64,000 bases of DNA from Nyssa sinensis (GCA_008638375.1 CM018051.1:31442740-31506739), one strand, 5' to 3'. Shown: positions 46,009 through 59,535, counted from the first letter of the stretch. The notes: generated from the letters alone by a model not told the origin. A program made the numbers and translations.

Positions 46009-47976
46009 TATTTTACAAATTAAATTGCTTTAATTTAATTAAATGCTCCGAAATGGCCCGGGACCCAAATACGACAAGTCATATATGTTTTCCTACTATC
46101 TTGTACCTCCTAAGACCAATGGTGAGGTCCGCGACATGAGGCGAGGTCTCAAAAAAAAAAATAAAAGACCTGTAGAACCCTTAAAAAAATTACCAAGATA
46201 CCCCTGAGTTAAATTACAGCCGAACGAACTCTGAATTAAGTAAACAAATAGTGAAACTTTATTATTTTGAACATTTTGGACTCAACCGTGGAGTCCGATT
46301 TGTGAGGAGAGGTCTCGGGAAATGGGAACCCGTAAAAGTGCAAAATGACCATTTTGCCCTTTTAAGCTCGGATGTCCAAATTGAATTGCACAAAAGTCTA
46401 AACCTATTTTCTCCGACGTTCCGAACTCAACAGTAGAGTTTAATATGATGAAATAGAAACTTATAAATTAAAGACATAAAATTTGATGAGTAGCATCATT
46501 AAAGTGACAAACGGACTGAGTTACATTTTGTGATTTTAGGAACAATGAAGGGAAAGGAGAAGGCGGTCTAACCTTCTACTTCTTACTGTTAGTTTCATTA
46601 CACTGCCAGCGCTACTTCTTAGGGTTGAGACCAACCCGTCAGGTACGATATATTGTGCTAAGTAAGAAATAGAATTAAGCTTAGGAATAACTGCCATGTT
46701 GACTTGATGATTCACATGTTAGTTTTATTGCTTATATGCTTATGTATTCCTTGTTACCTTTTTGAAAGTTGGTAATGAATGTGAATCGTGACTATGTGTA
46801 TATCGCATGTGTTAGCATAGTGTGTGGATTATGTTTTTTTTTTTTTAGAATTGTTGGGATTATGAAATATGTGACTTGAAGCATGTGTTAAATGGACTAT
46901 GCATGATATGTGATCTTGATGAAAGGATTTTCTGATTTGAATGTTATTGTGTAATACATCATTTAAAGCATACTTCATGTGTGGATATGATGCTTTATTG
47001 AGATTGCATTATGGTTTGGTGGAATCAAAGCATATTGGCATAGTATGATTCCTTAGACATGACATGACATGATATGACGTGACATTGCATTTGGTACCCG
47101 AACCAGCGGGAGCGACCCGCGAAGGGACATGATATTACATTTGGTACCCGAACCAGCGGGAGCGATCCGCGAAGGGACATGATATTGCATTTGGTACCTG
47201 AACCAGCGGGAGCGATCCGCGAAGGGACATGATATTGTATTTGGTACCCGAACCAACGGGAGCGATCCGTGAAGGGACATGACATTACATTGCATTACAT
47301 TACGTTACATTACATGAGTTGACATGGACATGACATAGATTTGACATGGTTGTGGCATAGAGGGGTGTGGGTGTTTCATGAACATTATCACTACATTACA
47401 TGGATAATATGGATGGCATGTGGATTATTGCTATTATATGGCATGGACGATTTGGTAAGCATGTGGATTATTGTGATTACATTGCATGGATGATTTAGAA
47501 TGCATGTAGAGATAATTGCACACTTGCACATGCCACGCCTTAGATTATGTTAATGAGTTGGATGACATGTAGATTATTGCTAGTATATTGTATGCATGAT
47601 GTTGAATGCCATGTAGATATAACTGTACACTTGCACATGCCACGCCTTTAATTTTGTTTCTTGCATTAGCATTATATTGTACCAGCAGTTGAGCTGACCC
47701 ATTCGTGGGACCAACATTTCAGATGACGCTCCCGGCACTTGAGACTTGAGGAAGTCTTGCAAAGTGGAGGAGATATGAACTTAGGAGGATATTTGGCCCG
47801 TTGGGGCATGTTTTGTGATGCACGGGCTTAAGCCCGAATGATGTATTATATGTGTATTGACAGAAGTGAATGTAAGTTAAGTGAATCCGTTAGATTGTCC
47901 TTTATTTACTTTATATTTTATTTACTTTCTGTTCGTTCAGTCGCGCCTCGGGTTCCTTAGAATTCGGGGCGTGACA
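44232..47976 (+). mobile_element. 3' LTR of D, uninterrupted (3745 bp)
   Basis: It is the intact reference for the 5' copy. It includes TA tracts (about 44743-44778 and 45971-46006), the palindrome at 46340-46358 and the 50-bp array (about 47080-47280). Right after it, at 47977, LTR C resumes. No gene is present. Confidence 0.97.
47080..47280. repeat. 50-bp tandem repeat, four copies, D 3' LTR
   Basis: Same array and same copy number as at 35671-35870. Units start at TTTGGTACC near 47090, 47140, 47190 and 47240. Confidence 0.95.
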
Positions 47977-50900
47977 AAAACCTTTTTAAATCCATGGAGT
48001 TAAATCTCTACTTCAAACACAGGGTTACTCACCTTGGTCCTTTAGGGTTAGTGCTAATAATGCGATTTCCCACTTTCCTTGTAGTTCCTCAGAACAATTC
48101 ATAAACATCTCATCAACTTCACATTCATTGTAATATCATCTCGATATTCCTTAACTTATGCTTAAATCGTATTAGATCCTAAAACGATTTCATAATTTCA
48201 TATGTACTTAACTTAACTCGTACTCTTAACCTATGACACAATTAATGTGTTAGGAATTGAATTTATTTCAATTTATACTCTTCTGGTAGCTCCATAAACT
48301 TTAATTTAATTTATTTAATTCACATGTTTACGTGTCGTGTCTTTTCATACTTTATTTCTTCGTACTTGCCTTAGTTTAATACTTCGGCAATATTTCAGTC
48401 CATAGCCATCTAACAGATGCTATTCATCAAATTTTATGTCTTTTTATTTTAGACACTTCTTTTGGTCGAATAGACTCTATTATTGAGTCCAGAGCGTCGA
48501 AGAAAGTTGGTTTAGGCTTTCTTAGAATTTAATTCGAGCTTTTATATGTAAAAGGGAAAAATGGTCATTTATCGTTTTACGTGTCATATTTTTCTGTACT
48601 TCGTTTCGTAATTTGGACTCCATTTTTGAGTCCGGGATGTCAAAGAAAGTCAATTTAGACCTTTCTTGGTTTTCATTTGGCTTTTGAGGTACTAGGGGTA
48701 ATTTGGTCATTTTACCCCCTTACGTGTCTTTATGTTCGAGACCTCATCTCGAGTCGTGAACCTTACCATTGGACTCAGAAGGTCCGAGATAGTAAGAATA
48801 CACTAATAACTTGTTAATTTTGGACAAGGGGTATTTTGGTCATTTATCCCTTTACGTGTCTTTATTTTTTGGGCCCCATCTCGTAAAACGGACCCTACCA
48901 TTAGTTTCAGAACATCCAAAATAGTAAGGATACACTATTTATATGCTTAATTTGGACTTCATTTGCTCTATTTATGACCCAAGGGTAAAATAGTAATTTT
49001 ACTTATTTATTAAATAATTAAATTAATTATTTAATTATTTTTCAGGGGCTTAATTGCATAACATTTCCCTCAGTTGGGCCATAGTAGAGTTTCTTAAAAC
49101 AGTTAGGGCCAATCCATAAATACTGAAAGTATTGGTTTATTTAAATTTTTAATTAATCAGAAAACCAATTGGTTCGGTCCAAGAATAAGTGAACCGGTTC
49201 GGTCTGGTTGTAAACCAACCGGTCTATCCGGTTTTGTGCGTGTTGCTGACGTCAGCCCTATCGTTTAAAAGATTTTAAAACCTTGTTGAAACGCTGTCGT
49301 TTCATTTATTCGGTGGCAAGCCTAGAGGCTGCCGCGCGTCCGAGTTAACCCACCCGTTTTTAAACCGAGTGACGAGTTGACTCGTCGTCTTCCCCACATT
49401 AGCCATGACTGAAACCCTAATTACAGTTCTTCATTTCTTTCTATTTCGTGACTTTTTATTCACCAAATCTTCACTGTTTTCATCATAAATTGTTCCTAGA
49501 ACATAAACAATTACTTTGGCATTCGTTTTTGGCTTCAAATCGATCTCATGGGTTCGGGCAGAGGGTTGATAACCCAACCTGCAACTCTTTCGTATATGCT
49601 GGTTTCTTGATGGTTTTTCATGAAGTTTAGCTTGTTTTGATCCCCTCTTCATGGGGATTTAGTTTTCGTTCATAAAGGTAGGTTTAGAAGCAAGTTTGTG
49701 GGGTTTGTTTTGGAAACCCGAAACTGTAACTCCATTTTTGGAGGGTTGTTCTTAGGTTTCTTGATCGCGGATGTATGTTTTTAACATGCTTATAGGGTCT
49801 ACTTGAGGTCTCTATACACCAAACAAAGTTTGGTTGCCATGGGTTCAGACCTACTATAAGCAAGGTCCTCCCATGGCGGTTCTTCATGGGTTTACATTTT
49901 CTTGGTGTTTTTGAAGCCTAAAATCATACTTGACAGTCTTGTACATATATATCTAGCATTATATGATCATATATAACTCAAAAACAGTTCATATTCATGA
50001 TAATTTCTAGAGAGAGAAAATGATAACTTTAAACATTTCTCACCTTTTTGTTACGGTTTCCTTCTCTTTCTTGCTCTAAAACCTTCCTTCTATCTCATCA
50101 GTTCTTCTTCTTTTGGTTTCTTTTGCAAGAAGAAAGCATGGTTTGTATGTTGGCTTTTTAAAGAGAAAGTGACCGACCTTTCTCTCTCCTCCATTCTCTC
50201 TCTTCCCTCATGACCTCACGGCCGAAACCCTTCACTTCTCAATTAATTTCCTTACACAAATTAAATTTTACTTTTTCCTATTCAGCTTTCTCTTGGTTTT
50301 TTGCAAGATATTTTATATATATATATATACATATAATATAATACACACACTTACACATGAAGACACACACACTATATAGCTGACACACACACACCTTATA
50401 CACTGTTCACACTTGCACATGTATATCTATATAAATATATATATATATGAAACAATTAATTATATATAAATATATATATATATATATAATGTTTCTATGT
50501 ACATACATGCATACATAATTATACATATATATGCCTTCATGTAATGTGTATAAAATAATTATTTCATATAAATAATTAATCATTTTTTGTAAAGAATTAA
50601 TTATTTCTTTGCTTGTATTTTCTTTTGTTATACTCATGTTATACTCATTTTTCTTGGCCTCGTAATGCGTGCCATATGACCTGGTATCCCGGGTCAGGAT
50701 ATTACATTACCTGTTTCGCCGCGATAATTATATATTATGTAATTATAATATTAATTAATTTAATTAATTTAAATATAGCAAAATAGCCCGAAGTCCAAAT
50801 TAGACAAGTTATTAGTGTATTTTGACTATCTTGGACCTCCTAAGACCAATTGTGAGGTCCGTGTCATGAGACGGGGTCCCAAAAAATAAAAGACCTCTAA

Positions 50901-52989
50901 AAGTGCAAAATGACCATTTTGCCATTTTTAGCACAAATGTCCAAATTGAGGTCCGCGAAAGCCTAAACTGACTTTCTTCGGTGTTTCAAACTCAATGGTA
51001 GATTTTATTTTCGTAAAGTAGGAACTTATGATATAAAGGCATAAAATTTGATGAATAGCATAATTTAGGTAACGATTGACTGAAACGTGTTTCATGAATT
51101 TTAAGAACAGGGAAGGGCAAAGAGAAGGCAGCGTAGACCCTTCTATTTTATAGACAATAACAGGTAAGTAAAATCTGACCTCTGTATGTGTTACAATCCA
51201 AGCCATGTCATAGTTCCTTGTATATATATTGTCTATTGTACTCTGTACATACACACTAGTATTTATCAAGCCACATTGATATTGCCCTATCATGTGGGAA
51301 CCAGTTATTGATTTCTATATATATCTCGATCATGATTGTACACTTGTGCACAGATTTCCTTATGTACACTTGTACCTAGGGCCTTGAGGGCTAGACAGTT
51401 TATTCGAAGTAGTCTAGTAACTGTAGCCTCGAAAACTATTGTTACCACAGATTGCCTAGAACCAGTTATGATTTCACTATACTCTTCGTGAAAGATAGCA
51501 TGATCCTGATATATTATTAGTGCCGAATTTGTGCTCAGTCACATCTAGATCTGATGCTATTTATGACCTTCGAGTCTAGGTTTCGAGTGGAACATTTACC
51601 CCTTGCTATGCGAGGCATGGAACATGGGGTTATAGTGTACACAAAGCAGTATTATTCAGAGTACTTGCATGGGATTGAATACGAGCTTAGTGAGATTTTC
51701 AGGCCTCACGAGTGCATCTAAGATTTAGTTGATATCATTATCCTTTATTGTTGATATTCATAGTTGGTCATGTTATATTATTATTGAATGATCATGAGAT
51801 TTTTACAGCTTTCAGTACAGTGCTTACACTTTATACTTGATATAGCTTATGACTGTCGCAGTATGACATTGTTAGCATAGCAGATTTATTTCCTTATCAT
51901 TTGATACTGAGTTATATATTCATTGATTGGCTAGCATTCTTTTATACCCTTGTACACATGGCAGAGCAAATGACTACTTACTAAGTTTTTATAGCTCAGA
52001 ACAGATACTACTTTTTGACTACTTCAGGCACAGATCTCGAGCACAGACCATAAAGCTTTAGAGCTAGGAGGTGGACATTTACTTTTGAAGTTGCTGTGTA
52101 ATACTTAGTACAGACAGTCTTATAGCTCTCCCATGTTATCCACATCTTGGGGATAAACAGTTGTATTAAGAAATTTTGTATTTCACATTTTGTAAACATT
52201 ATATATATCATATACAGCTTTTATTTATTTAATTATTTAAGTCTTCCGCTATTTAGTTGTTACATGTTAGTAGCACCAATTGTGTAGCAAGTTGAGACCC
52301 TTGGTTCGACAAGCAGCGTCAGACTGGGCTCGCGATTCGAGATCCGTAGAGGGTGGGTCTCGTGTCACATCCTGAATCTACCTTACACGGATCCCAAGGA
52401 CGTGATGCCAGTTAGTCGCCTTGCTAATTTTTTGACCGACAATACGACCAACCAAAGGCAAACTTCTAAACTTACTGTTGTATTGCATTCTAAATGTAGG
52501 GTCAATACAGCGAAATTTAAAACTTTTTCAATTCCGGAATGTAACTCGTCCAAACATATCAGACGTCTATCATCAGTCACCAAATAATTTATAGAGTACT
52601 AGTATCATGAGCCATGTCCCAATACTTCTATAGCATATTAATAAATTTAATCATATCATAACACTCACCTGAATAGCCTAAGTCAGTCTGCAAGAATCCA
52701 AGTCTCCACAAATAGTGCTAATCAAATCCTTGCTTGGGATGTCAACCCATGTCATCTCATTGTGCCTTCTAATCCACCGGAGATAAATCCTAAAAAATGT
52801 AAGGATAATGGGGTGAGCTTTAACAAGCCCAGTGAGTAATAGAGGTTCCTTGCCATGACTTTCAAAACCCGTTCTTGCTTATAAATCACATGGATAGTTT
52901 AGTCACTTCAGAAATAACTATTTATAAATCCACTTTAAATGTAGTTTAAGCAGAATAAAACAAAATTAAACTAAATAGAAAAAATAGAT

Positions 52990-53170
52990 CTGAACAGAAT
53001 AGAACAGATCATAACAAAACAGAACAGAACAGGACAGAATAGAACAGATCATAACAAATTAGAACAGAACGGTAAATGATGCCGATATATCAATCAGGGA
53101 CATAGGCATATCATCAACGGAACAGAACAGAACAGAATTGAGCAGAACAGAACAGAACATAACATAACAT
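52990..53170. repeat. AACAG pentamer-rich tract in LTR J
   Basis: Imperfect AACAG repeats (GAACAGAACAGAAC and variants) run through this stretch and recur at 53330-53400. They explain the small open frames there. Confidence 0.7.
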
Positions 53171-54329
53171 GATGCCAATTAGGCACATGATTAAGTATAT
53201 TCGAGCTTCCCCAGTTGCCCATCGCAGACTACTCGTGGGGCCTCTACCTTCTAGGTACCGCTCTGGCCTACTTATGCCATACCGCTCAAAACTAGAGTGG
53301 GCCCAAGAGTAAGACACAAGATAAAAAAACAGAATCGGAATAGACCATATAATAAAACATAACAGAATCGAACAGAACAAAATAGTAGGACAGAACTAAA
53401 TCATGACATGTGTAATGCAGTAAAAAGAGTATGCATTTAAGTATATATATTTAAACAGTATAGTATATGAAACAGTACAGTGTACAAAGATACAGTATCT
53501 AAATAGTATAACTTATACACCAAGTCAGAAGTTCCAAGTTACTCACAAACTGTTTGCTTATCTCCATTCACAGAAAATTTGATAATTTCCAGATACATTA
53601 GGCACCTCCTGAATAATCATCATTAATCATATACAAATAAGAATTCACCTATTCATGTCTTATTCATCATCTTAGGAATCTATCGGATGGCCTAATTAAG
53701 TCCATTGGCCTATTACCCATTCATTGGATTTCAACTTATGCTCTTAAGTCCCTTAAGTAGACTTAGTAGCTGTTAGGATTGTAATCTAAGTCATTTGGAC
53801 TCCAGTCGTTATCAATTAAGCACTTAGTTAACCTTAGGGGTAAAATTGTAATTTTATCATTCTTGCCTCGGACCTTGTCGTGGTCCTTAGAATATTTCAT
53901 ATATCTCATATATAATTTTTTAAGTCTTTTGGACTCATTTAATCCTGTGTACAGTTTCACGAGTATCTGGGCTTCTATCAGTATCAATTTCGTCCCATTC
54001 AGACTTCATTTGGTCTTCGTATAACATCAGGGGCATTTTGGTAATTTCACATGTTGTATAGCTAAATTTTTTGGGACCTTGGTTCATAAAACGGACCTCA
54101 CCATTGGGTCCAGAGTGTTTGACATACTTAAAATAAACTATCTTTTATGTTTATTTGGCCCTGGGTATCATCAGGGGCAATTCATTCATTTACCATTTGC
54201 GTGTCTTCATTTATTGGGACTTAATTTCTCAAATCAGACTCCACCATTGAGTCCGGAATACCCGAATTAGTAGAAACACACTATTCATTTATTTATTTTG
54301 GACTTCATTTGACTCATTTAGTGTCCAAG

Positions 54330-54351
54330 GGTAAAATGGTCATTTTACCCT
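54330..54351. promoter_or_regulatory. Palindrome in LTR J
   Basis: The 22-bp site has the arms GGGTAAAATG and CATTTTACCC around GT. It is the clearest example of a palindrome found in all long LTR families of the window; others lie at 13900, 20960, 26217, 34931, 38241, 46340 and 50905. A regulatory or structural role is inferred. Confidence 0.5.
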
Positions 54352-56387
54352 ATTTAATAAAATAATTAAATAAATTATTTTATTATTTTATTATTTTTCA
54401 GGGGCCCATTTGAATTAAATTCTCAAAAGCTGGGCCAAAACAGAATTCTTCAAAACTTCTGGGGTCAAACTGTAAATAAATAAAGTTTTGGTTTATTTAT
54501 TTTCATTTAGGCTTTGAACAAGTGGGTTTAATAACCTAAAACCCTAGACTGGTTTGAGAGTTCAGTGAACCATCCGGTTTAGGCTCTTTTAGAAAACCGG
54601 AATGAAATATTCTTGATAACTTCTTTATGCACAGTTGGGTTAGGCCCAATCCCAATTTTAATTTCCAATTTCTAATCCCTTATAACCACAACCAAACAGT
54701 CCCAATTGAATTTAAAATTTAAGACATTTTGCCTAAAACGACGTAGTTCGACTTGCCCCTTATATCTGGCTGGTTCCGACCCGACCCAAATCTGATCCGA
54801 CCAGTGTCCGGTACTATTCATCGTCTTCTTCATGACGATGAACAGTAACCCTAAAATCGAAAATGTTAAAAGCTAAATTTGTGAGTTTTTGGCCATGGAT
54901 TTCCACTGTTATTGATTCTAAGGTGTTTCTGGAAGCTTAATAAATACTTTGACATTTGTTTTGTGGATTGGAACGAGCTCAAACGTTCGGTCCATGGTGG
55001 GATAACCGAACCTGCAACTGATCTATACATGATCATTTTTAGCCCAAAATTATTAGGGTTTCTTCTATTGTGACCTACTGACCATGGGATTTAAGTTCTC
55101 ATTCTCAAATTTAGGTTTTACAGCAAGAGTCGAAGGTTCCATCTTTGAACCCAAACTTGCAACTCATGTTTTTGGGGGTCTTTTCTGAGCCATTTGGCCT
55201 GGTTTTTGTTGCATTGTAAACCCTATGGCATCTAGTTTGAGGCCCAACGTATGACAAACAATTTCCACTAAGTAAGTTCAGACTGACCTTAAGGTTGGTT
55301 GTCAATGGCGGCCTGTGCACGGTTTGTGATTTTGGGGTTGTTTCGAGGTCTCATTTCATGCCTTGATCAGGATTTCCCATTCTAAACATTATGCATGTAG
55401 TTAATAGGGCTCAATAATACCAAAAATAGTACCAATAATCCAAACAAAAATCAAAACAATTTTGATGTTGTACCTCTCGGACAGTGAACTCCTCTTTCCT
55501 TGGCTTAAGGTGAGACCCTTGGTTGTTGGCTCAGTTCTAGGGTGTACTTCTTAGTTCTCTCCTTCATTGTGCACTTAAGTGAAGCACACACATGCATGCA
55601 TACACACTTTCTCACACACAAGGTCTCTCATTCTCTCTCTACTCTCTCTCTAGTTTCTCTCTCTAAACTCCTTCCCACTTCAAGTCTGTGGCTACCTGTT
55701 GTTTCTGATCCCACAAACCTTCACGCAATGTACATATATATAAATATACATACAAACATATTTTATATTTTATGTTGGCTGCATGAAATCTCATTGGCTC
55801 ATTTGGGAGGTGGGAGGGGCTTATTTTGTACATGCATACACACATTTTGTGTAACATAAGGCATAACATGTGGGCTGCCCAAGTGGCTAACTTTTTGGAT
55901 CTAAATTCCTTCATTATTTTGGGTCAAGGGTTCAAAACCCCTTGGTCTCAATTTGGGCTCACTTTTCTAATTTTGTGCTTATGCCTTGTTTAGCTAGTAT
56001 AATTTACCATTTTAACTATTTTTCTCATAATTTCTTTTCTATTACTCCTATTACGAAATGGTTTCTTCAGAGGGTTTTCTATTTTGGTTAGCTTCGATGT
56101 CCGAGGCCTCGTGTCGGTTATTATTTTTTTGTGGTCATCATAGTTCGCTAATTCGAGTTTCTATAGCATTACAATGACATCATTTCATCTAATTAATTGG
56201 TAATTAGATTCAGGTATTACACCCTCCTCTCTTGACGTGTTAAATAATTTTACCGGCCTATTGCAAGCATCCCGAAATATCTGTGTAATTTTTCTTAATT
56301 CTTCTTTATGTTGTTTCTAATTAATAATTAGCAAACTAATTATTAATTAAGCAAGGTTGGGGTGTTACATCTCAAGTCTTGACAGCT

Positions 56388-56399
56388 TGGTATCAGAGC
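56388..56399 (+). promoter_or_regulatory. Primer binding site of element K
   Basis: TGGTATCAGAGC lies three bases after the end of the K 5' LTR (56384). It shows that the short AGTCTTGACA just before it is the LTR terminus. Confidence 0.95.
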
Positions 56400-56540
56400 A
56401 TCCTAGGTGACACTGTGGTTCATGGGAGATAGACTATGGTACTAGTATTACAAATGTCCAAGTAGAGTTAGTAGATAGAAATTGAGATGCGATATTAGAC
56501 TCTTATATATATGGGACTAATTTCTAACCAATTGCAGAAA

Positions 56541-57630
56541 ATGGTGCACACTCGTACTACCACACCATTAGATGAGGCTAATGCCCACATAACACGGTTA
56601 GAGTGACTAGTGGATAGGCTTATTCAAAATGCGCCTCAGGACCAAGCAGGTCCCAGCACTCCTGCTGGGCTAAAGCGACAGGCACCGCCTGTGATACACA
56701 CAGTGCGTTTGGAGAACGAAAGGGGTTCAGCTTATCTTTATAAGCAGTTCCAGGCACTACGACCCTCTACGTTTGGCGGTACTAGGGGCCTCACTTCAGC
56801 AGAAGAGTGGAGGCTCGAAATGGAGAGGATCTTTGAGATCATGGGTTGTACCGAGGTACAGAAGGTAGCCTTTGCTACTTTCACTTTCAGAAGGATGGCT
56901 CACGAGTGGTGGCTACTACAGAAAGCCAGAGAGCCTCAGATGACATGGGATCGATTCATTGTAGTCTTCAATCAGAAGTACTTCCCCAAGGAAGCCAGAG
57001 ATCAGAGGATCACAGATTTATTTGTCTTACAGCAAGGGAACTTGACGGCGGAAGAATATGAGGCCAGATTCACAGAGTTAGTTAGATTTGCTCCTGCTGT
57101 CTTAGAGGACGAGCACGAGAGAGCCCGCAAGCTTGAGGGCGGTCTACGATGGAATATCAGGGACAAGGTTAAGCCCCTATAGTTAGCCACTTATGATAAA
57201 GTGGTGAGCACTACAAAGATCATAGAGTAGAGTGGCGAGGAGTTTGCCAAGAGGAGAGCAAACCCAACACCGAGGCTAGGAGGGAATCAGCCAGTTCCGA
57301 GGCCATCAAGAAGTCAGAGTAGAGGGCCGATCAGAGGCCAGGGCGGAGGGATAGGACCTACCTTCACTCGACCAGGAGCATGAACAGCACCTTGGAATTC
57401 TAGACCCAGACTATCAGAGGTTAATTCTACTGGTGGGGGCGTAACCCAGTGCCCCACCTATCGTAGATATCATCAAGGGTTGTGCCAGGCTAATTCCCGT
57501 GCTTGCTATTTATGTGGTTAGGAAGGGAATTTCCAGACCAACTGCCCTTAGAGGACTCAATCAGTTGGGAGTATAGTTGGTACTCGGTCTACCTCGACAG
57601 CTACGATTACAGCTAGAGCACAACCTTGAA
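56541..57630 (+). pseudogene. Gag of element K, multiple stops
   Basis: The start is ATG 56541 (MVHTRTTTP). A TGA follows at 56604, then the capsid part is open to TAG 57180 (FGGTRGLTSAEEWRLEMERIF, HEWWLLQKAREPQMTWDRF, LTAEEYEARFTELVRFAP). The same frame continues with stops to a zinc knuckle remnant, CYLCG, stop, EGNFQTNC (about 57507-57548), where the family has Gln and His at the stop and Asn positions. It is about 360 codons long, normal for a Tekay-type gag. The capsid region is clearly related to that of element B. Confidence 0.9.
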
Positions 57631-59535
57631 GTAGTGGACAGAAAACTAAGCCACAGCGCTCAGGGAGGGTTTTTGCACTGACACCTGGAGATACACAAGC
57701 TACCACCTCAGTAGTCGCAGGTACTCTTCAGATTTGTTCCCAGCATGCTAGAGTACTCTTGGACACTGGCTCCACACATTCATTCATATTACTAGTATTT
57801 GCTTCTAGATTGAACATAGAAACGGTACCCTTAGGTTATATGTTAACCATTTCTATGCCTTCAGGAGAGTCACTATGTAGCAATACTATATATCGAGCAT
57901 GTAAGGTTCAGATCGGAGACTCACATTTATTAGCCGATCTGATACCGTTAGACATTTATAGCTTTGATGTTATACTCGGTATGGACTGGTTAGCCATGAA
58001 TCATGTATCTATAAATTACGTGGCCAAGACAGTCAGTATATAGAAACTTGAATATCCGAGCATCCAGTTTGATGGGATGGGTGTAACTACCCTACCCTAT
58101 TTTGTACCTTCTATCCAAGCCAGATGTTTATTACGTCAGGGCTACCATGGGTTCTTGTGTAGCGTTCTGGACACTTGCTCACAACCACCACCCTTAGATC
58201 AGATCCCCACCTTTAGAAAGTTTCCTGGAGTCTTTCTAAATGACTTATCGGGGATGCCTGTGGATAGAGAGATAGAGTTTACTATTGACGTACAACCAGG
58301 TACCTCCCCGATATCCAGGAATCCTTACCGTATGGCACCTGTAGAGTTGAAGCTCCAATTACAGGATCTACTAAAGAAGGGATTTATCAGACCTAGTTCT
58401 TCACCGTGGGGTGCCCCGGTGTTGTTTGTGAAGAAAAATGATGGGACCATGTGGTTATATGTTGACTACCGTGAGTTGAATAAGGTTACCATCAAGAACC
58501 AATACCCTCTGCCAAGGGTAGACGGTCTCTTCGACCAGTTGTGGGAAGCACAAGTCTTCTCTAAGATCGATTTGAGGTCCGGGTACCACTAGCTGAAGGT
58601 ACGACCAGCAGATATTGAGAAAATGGCTTTTAGAACCCGCTACGGGTATTATGAGTTCTTAGTGATACCGTTTGGGGTCACAAATGCCCCTGCTGCATTC
58701 ATGGATTTAATGAACAGTGTTTTCAAGCCACATCTGGATGACTTCGTGATCGTGTTTATAGACGACATCTTGGTTTATTCCAAGAGCTGAGAAGAGCACG
58801 AAGTACATCTGAGGAAGGTTCTACTGAAGTTGAAGGAGCAAAAATTGTATGCTAAGCTGAAGAAGTGTGAGTTCTGGCTCCCTAGCATAGCATTTTTGGG
58901 ACATGTGATTAGCAAAGAGGGGATCTCTGTTGATTTTCAGAAGATCGAGGCAATCGTGGATTGGCCTCGGCCTACCAGTGTCACGAAAGTGTAGAGTTTC
59001 ATGGGATTGGCTGGCTATTACAGAAGGTTTGTCAGAGACTTCTCAAAAATAGCTACGCCAATTACACAGTTGACCGGGAAGGACGTTCCATTTGTCTGGA
59101 TAGAAGAACGAGAGAAAAGCTTCCAAGAGCTGAAGGACAGACTAGTTACAGCTCCGATCCTGACAGTGCCAGATGGAATCGAGGGTATCGTTATTTATAG
59201 TGATGCCTCACTGAAAGGCTTTGGATGTGTTTTGATGTAGAGTGGAAGGGTAGTAGGATATACTTCACGTCAGTTGAGGCCACATGAGAGGAACTACCCG
59301 ACACATGATTTTGAGCTAGTAGCCATTGTCTTCGCCTTAAAGGTATAGAGGCATTACTTATACGAAATCACGTGCTAGATTTTCACTGACCATAAGAGCC
59401 TCAAGTATCTATTCACATAGAAGGAGCTCAGTATGAGACAGCGCCATTGGTTAGAGTTGATCAAAGACTACAAGCTCAGCATTCAGTACCACTCAGGGAA
59501 GGCGAACGTGGTAGTTGATGCTCTTAGTAGGAAGT
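57631..59535 (+). pseudogene. Protease, reverse transcriptase and RNase H of element K
   Basis: These are in the same frame as gag, so it was one polyprotein. Protease has LLDTGSTHSF (DTG about 57762-57770) and VILGMDWLAMNHV. RT has [40 protein letters not shown] and the catalytic FIDD at 58755-58766. The connection has SFMGLAGYYRRF. RNase H has YSDASLKGFGCVL, FTDHKSLKYL and ALSRK. In-frame stops lie at 58041, 58590, 58788, 58993, 59238 and more to 59418; several sit where the family has Gln or Trp (CAG or TGG to TAG), and 58788 where it has Arg (CGA to TGA). A frameshift ends the frame near 59535. Confidence 0.9.

Larger units (their letters stand above)
28740..47976 (+). mobile_element. Element D: gag-only Tekay-type element with two solo LTRs in its 5' LTR
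   Basis: A complete insertion in LTR C is flanked by AAAAC at 28735-28739 and 47977-47981. The LTRs begin TGTAATGACTTG and end TTCGGGGCGTGACA. The 5' LTR is 28740-40790, about 3.70 kb without E and F; the 3' LTR is 44232-47976 (3745 bp). The internal region (40791-44231) contains a PBS, a leader with tandem repeats, a decayed gag plus a protease stub, a pol-less stretch and a polypurine tract. The near identity of the LTRs by eye indicates recent, trans-assisted movement. Confidence 0.95.
20544..50706 (-). mobile_element. Solo LTR C, split by elements B and D
   Basis: The plus-strand left end is TGTCACGACCCGAAACCC (20544) and the right end is GGTCAGGATATTACA (50706). The LTR consists of 20544-20797, 27723-28739 and 47977-50706, about 3.99 kb in total. 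The same family is seen at E and F. The flanking copies are TCACC (20539-20543) and TTACC (50707-50711), one mismatch. No PBS, polypurine tract or internal region belongs to it, so it is a solo LTR left by LTR-LTR recombination. A single GCTGACGTCAGC palindrome lies at 49245-49256. Confidence 0.85.
52363..56369 (-). mobile_element. Solo LTR J (4007 bp)
   Basis: It runs TGTCACATCCTGAATC (52363) to GGTTGGGGTGTTACA (56369), so on the minus strand it begins TGTAACACCCCAACC. It is flanked by TCTCG (52358-52362) and TCTCA (56370-56374), one mismatch. Its termini differ from A-F, so it is another family, yet it shares the inner modules (54010-54360). It has pentamer tracts based on AACAG (about 52990-53170, 53330-53400). 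No PBS or internal region belongs to it, and it has no coding capacity. An internal GGTATTACA at 56213-56221 looks like an LTR end, but no matching start was found. Confidence 0.8.
18957..56384 (+). mobile_element. 5' LTR of element K, split by nested insertions
   Basis: The LTR starts TGTAATACCCTGACCCGGG at 18957. It occupies 18957-20543, 50712-52362 and 56375-56384, about 3.25 kb once insertions are removed. The breaks are LTR C (20544-50706, flanked by TCACC and TTACC) and LTR J (52363-56369, flanked by TCTCG and TCTCA). The last 10 bp, AGTCTTGACA, are followed directly by the K primer binding site. The left flank of K is ACCAG (18952-18956). Microsatellites of TA lie at about 19236-19259, 19285-19304, 19438-19465 and 19607-19633. 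Confidence 0.8.

Noticed and set aside
56204..56221. LTR-end-like GGTATTACA inside J
   Set aside because: TSD and PBS spacing place the end of J at 56369; no matching LTR start was found for this internal site.
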